From the NCBI RefSeq assembly GCF_001708405.1, contig NZ_CP012418.1:1054001-1118000 (forward strand): a stretch of DNA of 64,000 nucleotides. Direction: 5' to 3'. The DNA is from Kangiella sediminilitoris (GTDB taxonomy: Bacteria > Pseudomonadota > Gammaproteobacteria > Enterobacterales > Kangiellaceae). Shown here piece after piece: positions 8,283 through 15,017 of the stretch. How positions within the stretch are numbered: the stretch's first letter is position 1; each line of letters opens with the position of its first letter. The position numbers were made by a program, and so were the translations under genes. The notes under the pieces were generated by a model that made no database searches, was not told where the DNA came from, and worked only from the letters and a program-made list of their open reading frames with translations.

Positions 8283-9023
8283 ATGCAGTTAGGAATTCAT
8301 ACCTCTTATTACTCTAAAACGATGTTTAATAAACACTTAAATAAAATTTTATTCACCCTAGCCACTATTTACATATTTAGTATGGGGATATGGCCATTAC
8401 TTGCTAGTAAAGGTAGTTGGGATTACACATTAGGTGTTTGGCATCACTGGCAAGGATTCAATGTTGGTGTACTGGCATTGCTGACCAGTTTAATGGCTTT
8501 TAAAATTACTAGGTATCGAGAAGATGTACAGCGGAAGAGAGATTTTATTGCTGAAAGTTCACTTTTACCTCACGTACTTAGTGACTTATGTGAATACTTA
8601 GATGACAGCGCGGAGCTTTTGATTGAAGCCTATCAAAAGGTGCGTGAATATGGCAGAGCTAATTGTAATGAACCTCTTGAGCACCAAGTCCCAGAGCTTG
8701 ATGAGGTTTATAAAGAGGTTTTTAGAGACTGTATAAGATTCGCTGAACCAGATGTAGCAAAATATTTGGCTGATATTATTGTCAGGTTGCAAGTTCATCA
8801 TTCAAGGATGGTTCATTTATCAGATGAGTTTAGACCGGACCGTCGTATGGTCAATCGTGCAGAGAATATTGAGTCATATATTTCGTGTTTAATTGATATA
8901 AGAGCACTAGTAAACCACATATTTGAATTTGCTAGAGGAGAAGAAAGGTTTTATTTTGAAAGTATTAGTGATGAAATGAAACGTAATGCTAGAAGCAACT
9001 TAGGAATAAGTGATGAGTTTTGA
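8283..9023 (+). CDS. hypothetical membrane protein
   Basis: 246 aa from the ATG at 8283, which follows AAAGGAGCAAAT; the open frame runs further upstream but only through repeat copy B. Two hydrophobic segments (about 22-42 and 58-76) form a hairpin in the membrane, followed by a mostly helical soluble part of about 170 residues rich in charged residues. I recognise no family or motif. It sits alone between the dispersed repeats and the convergent proA gene, which points to an accessory gene. Confidence 0.65.
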   Translation: MQLGIHTSYYSKTMFNKHLNKILFTLATIYIFSMGIWPLLASKGSWDYTLGVWHHWQGFNVGVLALLTSLMAFKITRYREDVQRKRDFIAESSLLPHVLSDLCEYLDDSAELLIEAYQKVREYGRANCNEPLEHQVPELDEVYKEVFRDCIRFAEPDVAKYLADIIVRLQVHHSRMVHLSDEFRPDRRMVNRAENIESYISCLIDIRALVNHIFEFARGEERFYFESISDEMKRNARSNLGISDEF

Positions 9024-9034
9024 GGGAGATAAAT

Positions 9035-9067
9035 ATAAAAAAGCCGCGGGGGTTAACCCGCGGCTTT
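9035..9067 (-). terminator. terminator of the proBA operon
   Basis: An 11-bp perfect stem (AAAGCCGCGGG, 9040-9050, with 9057-9067). On the minus strand it is followed by a T6 run, so it mainly ends transcription coming from proA; the T-run on the plus side is poor. Confidence 0.85.
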
Positions 9068-9114
9068 GAGTATAGGGCTTGGTAGAACCCTATTGCTCGA
9101 ACGCTTTCTAATAA

Positions 9115-10401
9115 TTAATAGTGCTTCGCTTGGCCTTGACCTGTTACCACATATTTTTCAGTAGTCAGTTGTACAAGACCCATTGGACCATAGGCGTGAA
9201 GTTTACTGGTTGAGATACCAATCTCTGCGCCTAGACCCAGCTCGCCACCGTCTGAGAAGCGTGATGAAGCGTTTACCATCACAACAGACGAATTGATGCG
9301 TTTAACGAACTCGTTACCACGGTCAATATCTTTGGTTACGATAACTTCAGTATGGCTTGAGCTGTGGTTCTGAATGTGTTCAACAGCAGCTTCATAGCTG
9401 TCTACTTGCTTCACGCTCATCGCCAGGCTTAAGTATTCATTGTGGTAATCTTCTTCGCTAGCTACTTCTGCATTGTCGAGTTTGCTGGCAGAGTCTTTAT
9501 CTGCTTTAAACTGAATGCCGAATTCGTTGCCAAGAGCGTTCACACGCTCCAGGAATTCGTCAGCAATGTCTTTGTGTATCACCAGGCTTTCTAGTGCATT
9601 ACACACGCCCGGACGCGATACTTTACCGTCTTTCAGTAGCTTCTCTGCTTTATCCAAGTCAGCATACTTATCAACGTATAAGTGACATACGCCTTTAAAG
9701 TGCTGAATTACTGGAATTTTACTGTTATCCGTTACCGCTTGAATCAAGCGCTCGCCACCACGTGGGATGACAAGATCAATGGTGTCACGGAACTGAAGCA
9801 GATGGTTCACAGCTGAGTGGCTTTGTGAAGGCACGATGCAGACCATTTCTTTACTGAAGCCACAAGCTTCAATCGCTTGGTGCCAGCAGTCGATAATGGC
9901 GTTGTTTGAGTGCCATGCTTCTTTACCACCACGCAGAATAACCACGTTACCTGATTTAAGCGTCAGTGCTGCTGCTTCTACCGCCACGTTTGGGCGTGCT
10001 TCATAAATCATCAGCACAACGCCAAGTGGAATACGCATTTTAGCGACACGGATGCCGTTAGGGCGCAAAGAGCTTGGGCCCATTTCACCAACAGGGTCAG
10101 CCAAGGCCATAACGTTTTCCAGTGCAGCGACCATACCGTCTACACGTTCTTCGTCTAATAGAAGACGGTCGACCATTGCATCTGATAAATCGTTTTCTTT
10201 CGCGTAATCAATATCTTTTTTGTTCGCTTCAAGAATCTGTGCTTGATTTGCTTTGAGCTGTTTAGCCATCGCAGCCAGCACATCATTCTTTTGGCTACTG
10301 GTTAATGTAGCAAGAGTTTTTGCCGCTTCTTTAGCACGAAGCGTTAACTCATATAGCTCTTGCTGTTCTTGGTCTTCAAATGTTTTCTCTTTCATATTCA
10401 T
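9115..10401 (-). CDS. proA: gamma-glutamyl phosphate reductase
   Basis: Aldehyde-dehydrogenase-fold enzyme, 428 aa, that reduces gamma-glutamyl phosphate with NADPH to glutamate semialdehyde, the second step of proline synthesis. The active-site cysteine lies in R-P-G-V-C-N-A-L-E, and the conserved E-A-R-P-N-V and S-S-R-F-S-D-G-G-E-L-G-L-G-A-E-I-G motifs are intact. The ATG at 10401 follows AGGAGATAGT; a second in-frame ATG is two codons on. proB1 ends 20 bp upstream, so the pair forms an operon closed by the terminator at 9035-9067. Confidence 0.97.
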   Translation of the reverse strand: MNMKEKTFEDQEQQELYELTLRAKEAAKTLATLTSSQKNDVLAAMAKQLKANQAQILEANKKDIDYAKENDLSDAMVDRLLLDEERVDGMVAALENVMALADPVGEMGPSSLRPNGIRVAKMRIPLGVVLMIYEARPNVAVEAAALTLKSGNVVILRGGKEAWHSNNAIIDCWHQAIEACGFSKEMVCIVPSQSHSAVNHLLQFRDTIDLVIPRGGERLIQAVTDNSKIPVIQHFKGVCHLYVDKYADLDKAEKLLKDGKVSRPGVCNALESLVIHKDIADEFLERVNALGNEFGIQFKADKDSASKLDNAEVASEEDYHNEYLSLAMSVKQVDSYEAAVEHIQNHSSSHTEVIVTKDIDRGNEFVKRINSSVVMVNASSRFSDGGELGLGAEIGISTSKLHAYGPMGLVQLTTEKYVVTGQGQAKHY

Positions 10402-10421
10402 ACTATCTCCTAAGCGATCTC

Positions 10422-11231
10422 CTAAGCAACGTTTGCTTCTTCATCTTGAGCTGTGTTGCGAACTAAAGTACCTGGGTTCTGGTTATTGAATAGACGCATG
10501 TAACTTTCGTTTGTACCGTTACAGATAATCGTATCAATACCATTTTCCGAGGCAAATTTCGCAGCTTTCAGCTTGGTACGCATACCACCAGTACCTTGTG
10601 CACTTGTGCTTTGCTTACCCATTGCTAAGGCTTCTTCGCTAATGCCTTCAAATTGATTCACTAACTCAGCGTCAGGGTTGGTTTTCGGGTTGTCGTCGTA
10701 GACACCGTCAATATCACTACAGATGATCAATAGATCAGCGTTAGTTAATTTTGCAACCTGTGCAACGAGGTTATCGTTGTCACCAACCGTTAACTCTTCA
10801 GTCGCTACCGTATCGTTCTCATTAACAATCGGCAGTGCGCCAAGTTCTTCTAGTGTTTTGAATGTGTTGCGTGCGTTCTGTGCGCGCTCAGGATTTTTAA
10901 TATCGGCTGAAGTCAGTAATACCTGGGCCACAACATCATCAAAGAAACGCTGCCAGTGTGCAACGACCATTGATTGGCCGACAGCGGCTAGCGGCTGCTT
11001 TTCTTTACGAGTTAATTTATCGTAGTCTGGTTTAAGCAAGTTGAAACCTGCTGCTACCGCACCAGAAGAAACTAATGTAACTTGTTTCCCTGCTTTACGA
11101 CATTTTCTGACAAAGTGGGCGATAGGCAAGCAATACTCCGCAGAGCATGAATGACCATCAGGCGCGATAAGCGCTGATCCAACTTTAACGACGATGTTGT
11201 TGTAATTACCAAATTCAATATGTTCGAGCAT
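10422..11231 (-). CDS. proB: glutamate 5-kinase, short form (copy 1)
   Basis: Amino-acid-kinase family, 269 aa, phosphorylating glutamate in the first step of proline synthesis. Seen: V-V-K-V-G-S-A-L-I, V-S-S-G-A-V-A-A-G, V-N-E-N-D-T-V-A and D-N-D-N-L-V-A. The protein ends about 100 residues before the 367-aa E. coli enzyme, so it lacks the C-terminal PUA domain. Twenty bp separate it from proA. A second, clearly related kinase gene lies upstream on the same strand. Its long leader contains a reading frame related to that of copy 2. A perfect TTGACA promoter lies about 180 bp upstream. Confidence 0.95.
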   Translation of the reverse strand: MLEHIEFGNYNNIVVKVGSALIAPDGHSCSAEYCLPIAHFVRKCRKAGKQVTLVSSGAVAAGFNLLKPDYDKLTRKEKQPLAAVGQSMVVAHWQRFFDDVVAQVLLTSADIKNPERAQNARNTFKTLEELGALPIVNENDTVATEELTVGDNDNLVAQVAKLTNADLLIICSDIDGVYDDNPKTNPDAELVNQFEGISEEALAMGKQSTSAQGTGGMRTKLKAAKFASENGIDTIICNGTNESYMRLFNNQNPGTLVRNTAQDEEANVA

Positions 11232-11260
11232 GAAATGACCTTTCTCTTTTAAAGGATTAG

Positions 11261-11419
11261 TTAATGACGAGTTAAAAGTAGACGTGGTGTGCTAGAACAC
11301 GTTACCCAAGCGCCAGGCTTGTTTTCTAATCGCAGACATAAACGACTTGGCTGGCCTGATTCGCCTGCCGTGGATAGTGTCGATTTGTCTAGTCGATTAA
11401 TGTTAAGCACGGTTTGCAT
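11261..11419 (-). other. possible leader reading frame of proB1
   Basis: A 52-codon frame from an ATG at 11419 to a TAA 29 bp before proB1. It shares S-T-A and G-Q-P-x-x-x-C-L, in the same phase, with the leader frame of proB2 (12530-12631). The predicted promoter would start transcription near 11411, inside codons 3-4, so the ATG is probably not used; the GTG at 11408-11410 could act as a leaderless start. Three prolines only. Translation is unproven. A 7-bp inverted repeat, CTTTTAA with TTAAAAG (11246-11278), sits next to the proB1 ribosome-binding site. Confidence 0.4.
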
Positions 11420-11445
11420 TATTAATATACAGATCTATATGTCAA
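11418..11445 (-). promoter_or_regulatory. proB1-proA promoter
   Basis: On the minus strand TTGACA (11440-11445) is a perfect -35; 16 bp later AATAAT (11418-11423) matches the -10 at five of six bases. It predicts a 5' leader of about 180 nt. The rest of the 405-bp gap between proB2 and proB1 (11446-11636) shows no gene and no convincing terminator for proB2. Confidence 0.7.
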
Positions 11446-11636
11446 ATTTGACTCGGAAAAAATCTGAGAGACGCTCTGAGCGGCTGTTAGCGCCTTTAAC
11501 CCTATGCAACTGGGGGGTATGTTGGTTATACCGAATGCACTTCAACTTTAGATCTCGTCCGATCTCAGCGAAATCCGCATATATCAAAAATAATTCGAAA
11601 TAACAGTAACTTATGGCTGGAATTAGAAAAACTAAT

Positions 11637-12443
11637 CTATCGTGTTGTAACACTATCAAATTGGTTATTAATACCAATCCAGGTTCCTGCATTATTATTG
11701 GACAATAAACGGCAATAAGCTTCCTTACGACCATTACAGATAATGGTATCTATGCCATGATTATCGGCAATTAAGGCTGCTTCGAGTTTAGTCTGCATTC
11801 CGCCGCGTGCCTGCGGGTTATGACTACATTTTCCCATCTGCATTATATCCGGTGTAATATTTTCCACTCGATGCAATAATTTCGCTTCGGGGGCAAGGTG
11901 TGGGTTTTCAGTAAATAATCCATCAACATCACTGCAAATAATTAATAAATCTGCTCCAGTCAATGCTGCCACTTTTGCTGCGAGATTATCATTGTCACCT
12001 ATCATAAGTTCCTCAATAGCTACAGTATCATTTTCGTTAACAATAGGGATGACCCGGTGTTGGTGAAGTGTGGAAATCGTTTTCTTTGCGTTAACGGATC
12101 GAGTAGGGTTTTGAATATCAGCGGCAGTCAGTAATACCTGTGCGACAGGCTGATCAAAAAATTGTTGCCAGTGGTTTATGACTTTTGACTGACCAATTGC
12201 GGCAAGTGCCTGTCTTTCGACCGTTGATAAGTCTTCCTCTGAAGGACGTAAAGTATTATAACCCGCTGCCACTGCCCCCGAGCTTACCAGGGTTATGGTT
12301 TTCCCAAGCTCCTGGCATTTTTTGATGAAGTTTGCGATCGGTAGGCAATACCGCGCCGAACATGAATGACCATCAGGTGCAATTAGGGCTGATCCTACTT
12401 TTACAACAATGTTCTTGTACTTTGTGAAATCAAATTCGTTCAT
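11637..12443 (-). CDS. glutamate 5-kinase paralogue, short form (copy 2)
   Basis: 268 aa, without the PUA domain, related over its whole length to copy 1 (shared V-V-K-V-G-S-A-L-I-A-P-D-G-H-S-C-S-A, V-S-S-G-A-V-A-A-G, I-V-N-E-N-D-T-V-A, V-L-L-T-x-A-D-I). The open frame extends upstream to 12566, but the ATG at 12443 follows ACTAGGAACAGAG and aligns with the copy 1 start. Catalytic motifs look intact, so it should be active; a difference in proline feedback or in regulation is the likely reason for two copies. It is separated from copy 1 by 405 bp and has its own leader with an intrinsic terminator (12459-12492). Confidence 0.9.
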   Translation of the reverse strand: MNEFDFTKYKNIVVKVGSALIAPDGHSCSARYCLPIANFIKKCQELGKTITLVSSGAVAAGYNTLRPSEEDLSTVERQALAAIGQSKVINHWQQFFDQPVAQVLLTAADIQNPTRSVNAKKTISTLHQHRVIPIVNENDTVAIEELMIGDNDNLAAKVAALTGADLLIICSDVDGLFTENPHLAPEAKLLHRVENITPDIMQMGKCSHNPQARGGMQTKLEAALIADNHGIDTIICNGRKEAYCRLLSNNNAGTWIGINNQFDSVTTR

Positions 12444-12458
12444 CTCTGTTCCTAGTAT

Positions 12459-12492
12459 AAAAAAACCCGCGAAGCAGGGCTTGCGGGCTTTT
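12459..12492 (-). terminator. intrinsic terminator inside the proB2 leader (probable attenuator)
   Basis: Minus-strand hairpin CCCGC-AAG / CTT-C-GCGGG with loop CCCTG and one bulged C, flanked by A and T tracts, then seven T. It ends 15 nt before the proB2 ATG, too close for a promoter to fit between. The upstream peptidase gene has its own terminator at 12722-12746, so this one must act on proB2 transcription. Confidence 0.8.
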
Positions 12493-12529
12493 GGTTTTCT
12501 ATTTTCGTGGTTTAAATTAATCTCACCAT

Positions 12530-12631
12530 TTATAAATAAGCACGTACCTGCATTTGTTCGAGACAATAGGGTATGGGCTGTCCGGGAAGGACAGTGATTG
12601 GATTAGACGCTGTGCTTATTAATTCACTCAT
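12530..12631 (-). other. proline-rich leader reading frame of proB2
   Basis: A 33-codon frame, ATG (12629-12631) to TAA (12530-12532), reading M-S-E-L-I-S-T-A-S-N-P then I-T-V-L-P-G-Q-P-I-P-Y-C-L. Proline codons are 11 (CCA), 16, 19 and 21 (CCC). A GGA lies 10 nt before the ATG, a usable but not strong ribosome site. Within the frame CTGTCC/GGACAG forms a hairpin, and bases 12612-12620 are exactly complementary to 12535-12543 (9 bp), so the RNA can fold in more than one way depending on where a ribosome stands. Terminator and proB2 follow. Inferred function: attenuation by proline supply. Confidence 0.5.
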
Positions 12632-12721
12632 GTCTTAAATATCCTACAGTTTTGAATAGTTCGCAATTAAAATTTTAAACATTCCATTTTCCATCGATGC
12701 GTTAGTTCCTTGTAGTGGAAA

Positions 12722-12746
12722 ACAAAAAGGCGCCATTTGGCGCCTT
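12722..12746 (-). terminator. terminator of the prolyl oligopeptidase gene
   Basis: An 8-bp perfect stem AAGGCGCC (12727-12734) with GGCGCCTT (12739-12746), loop ATTT, followed on the minus strand by T5. Between it and the proB2 leader frame (12632-12721) a weak promoter TTGCGA-17-GATATT can be drawn, with low confidence. Confidence 0.85.
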
Positions 12747-12764
12747 ATGTTAGATGAGGGGAAT

Positions 12765-14867
12765 TTAATCCATAAGCTGGTCAGCGAGATAAGTATAAAC
12801 CAATGCATTTAACTTGGCTGATTGCTCGTTATTGGCTGCGCCACCATGACCCCCCTCTGTGTTTTCATAATATAGTAGGTCATGACCCTGGTCGGTCATT
12901 TTGGCGACCATTTTTCGAGCATGTCCCGGGTGAACCCGATCATCACGTGTGGATGTAGTAAAGAATATTTTTGGATATTCCGTATCCTCATCTACATTAT
13001 GATAAGGAGAGTAGGTTTTAATGTAGTTCCACTCGTCTTCATTATCTGGGTTGCCGTATTCACCCATCCAGCTCGCTCCGGCAAGTAGCTTATTAAAACG
13101 CTTCATATCCAATAAAGGAACCTGACACACAACGGCTTCATAGAGGTCAGGACGCATCGTTGCTACAGTTCCAACTAAAAGACCGCCATTACTGCCACCT
13201 CTGATGCCCAGTTTATTTTTTGAAGTTACTTTACGTTCTATAAGATCTTCCGCGACACGAATAAAATCAGAAAAGGCAATGTGTCTATTCTCTTTGAGTG
13301 CCGCTTGATGCCATGCAGGGCCGTATTCACCACCACCACGTATGTTAGCCAGGGCGTAAACGCCGCCTTGCTCCAGCCAATCGATGCCAACTGTCGCTGA
13401 ATAACTAGGACGTAACGATACTTCAAATCCACCATATCCAAACAGCAAAGTAGGATTTTTACCATCAAGTACCGTATCTTTTGCCATGATCAGGAAGTAA
13501 GGTATCTTGGTACCGTCTTTTGCTTCGGCAAAATGCTGCTCTACCTTGTAGGGTGACGCATCGAAGAACTCAGGCAGACTTTTCAGTACTGCTGTAGATT
13601 CTTTCTCAGCATCAAAGTAGTAAAGACTACTTGGAGTAAGGAAGTTCTGGTAATTAATGAAAAAATTATTATGCTCATCGCTAGTTCCAGTGACAGACAA
13701 TGTGCCCAGTTCAGGCATATCTATCTGCTCATGGGACCATTCGCCATCATTATAGGTATAACGATAAAGCTCACTACTTACGTCTTTTAATGTTGTAACC
13801 AGTACATGGTCTTTAGTCATGCTAACACTTGCAATAGACGTACGAGAATCAGGCACCAGGACTTCGGTAAATGTCTTTTTACCTGCCATAAAGTCATCTA
13901 TGGAAATAGAAAGAAGAGAGGCTTGCTTGTAGGTTTTGTCACCGATAGTCCAGTCTGATTTGAGCTCCAGCAATAATTGCCCGTTGATAATTCCACTAAA
14001 GTCACTGTCCTTAGGGCGGTCCATCTTTACAAGTCCGTGGTCTGTCGACATATATATATCGGAGCTATAGAAGTCGATGCCTTGATATATAATTTGATAT
14101 TTTTCGTCGCCGTCGTGAATGACCATTCCAGCGTTCCATACGTTGTCTTTTTCACCTTCGAATACTGTCTTGGCTTTTTCTAGAGGCTGGCCTCGCTCCC
14201 ATACTTTGACTACTCGTGGATAGCCTGAGTCAGTCATACTGCCTTTACCAAAATCTGTTCCGACATAAAGTGTATCTTTATCGATCCAGCTTAAGCTGCT
14301 TTTTGCTTCTGGTAGCTGAAACCCGTCTTCAACAAATGACTTTTTATTCATGTCAAATTCACGAACAACCGTTGCATCAGCTCCGCCGCGTGACAGGTTG
14401 ATTAAACAGCGATCATAATCTGGGTAGAGGCAGTTAGTGCCTTTATATACCCAGTTTTCATCTTCTTTTTCTGCCAGTTCATCTAGATTAAGTACGATCT
14501 CCCACTCAGGATTCTCTTTCTTATATTCTTCAAGAGTGGTTCTACGCCATAGGCCGCGAGGGTTTTCATCATCACGCCAGAAATTATAAAAGAAGTCACC
14601 CATCTGGCTGACATACGGAATACGTTCATCGGAGTTATAGACTTCAAGATTTTTAGCATATAGCTCTTTATAAAGAGGCTTTGACTGGAGGTACCCTAAT
14701 GACTTCTCATTATTTTTTTCAACCCATTCAAGTGCTTTTTTACCCTCAACCTCTTCAAGCCAGATATAAGGATCATTACTTTTAGGTTCTTCAGACATAG
14801 TTTTCGCCATCACTCCCATGGATGTCATCGAGGCTAGCGCTAACCCAGTGATCAGTTTCTTATTCAT
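12765..14867 (-). CDS. prolyl oligopeptidase (S9A family), secreted
   Basis: 700 aa. A signal peptide of about 21 residues ends in M-A-K. The N-terminal beta-propeller (about 80-430) covers a C-terminal alpha/beta-hydrolase domain with S559 in G-G-S-N-G-G, the aspartate pair D642-D643 in T-R-D-D-R-V-H-P and H674 in G-G-H-G-G, the full catalytic triad. Such enzymes cut short proline-containing peptides after proline; here it probably acts in the periplasm. It lies between the proline biosynthesis genes and the 2-oxoacid dehydrogenase operon on the same strand, but each has its own terminator. Confidence 0.92.
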   Translation of the reverse strand: MNKKLITGLALASMTSMGVMAKTMSEEPKSNDPYIWLEEVEGKKALEWVEKNNEKSLGYLQSKPLYKELYAKNLEVYNSDERIPYVSQMGDFFYNFWRDDENPRGLWRRTTLEEYKKENPEWEIVLNLDELAEKEDENWVYKGTNCLYPDYDRCLINLSRGGADATVVREFDMNKKSFVEDGFQLPEAKSSLSWIDKDTLYVGTDFGKGSMTDSGYPRVVKVWERGQPLEKAKTVFEGEKDNVWNAGMVIHDGDEKYQIIYQGIDFYSSDIYMSTDHGLVKMDRPKDSDFSGIINGQLLLELKSDWTIGDKTYKQASLLSISIDDFMAGKKTFTEVLVPDSRTSIASVSMTKDHVLVTTLKDVSSELYRYTYNDGEWSHEQIDMPELGTLSVTGTSDEHNNFFINYQNFLTPSSLYYFDAEKESTAVLKSLPEFFDASPYKVEQHFAEAKDGTKIPYFLIMAKDTVLDGKNPTLLFGYGGFEVSLRPSYSATVGIDWLEQGGVYALANIRGGGEYGPAWHQAALKENRHIAFSDFIRVAEDLIERKVTSKNKLGIRGGSNGGLLVGTVATMRPDLYEAVVCQVPLLDMKRFNKLLAGASWMGEYGNPDNEDEWNYIKTYSPYHNVDEDTEYPKIFFTTSTRDDRVHPGHARKMVAKMTDQGHDLLYYENTEGGHGGAANNEQSAKLNALVYTYLADQLMD

Positions 14868-14963
14868 TTATAACAGACTCCGTTGATTAACTAACTGAAT
14901 GAGAATAGCAAAGCGGGGAGAAGGGTGCTAGGGCTTAAATGTGTAAAAGTATTACAGGAAAGC

Positions 14964-14998
14964 AAAAAAAAGCGGTGCTATGAGGCACCGCTTTTTTG
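14964..14998 (-). terminator. terminator of the 2-oxoacid dehydrogenase operon
   Basis: The stem AGCGGTGC (14971-14978) pairs with 14985-14992, extended by A and T tracts on both sides. On the minus strand it closes the E1-E2 operon. The symmetry would let it work in both directions. Confidence 0.85.
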
Positions 14999-15017
14999 TG
15001 GCAGAAAAGTCTTAGTG

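Noticed and set aside
12444-12566. Longer proB2 product starting at 12566
   Set aside because: The extension would be translated across the intrinsic terminator and overlaps the leader frame; the ATG at 12443 has a ribosome site and aligns with proB1.
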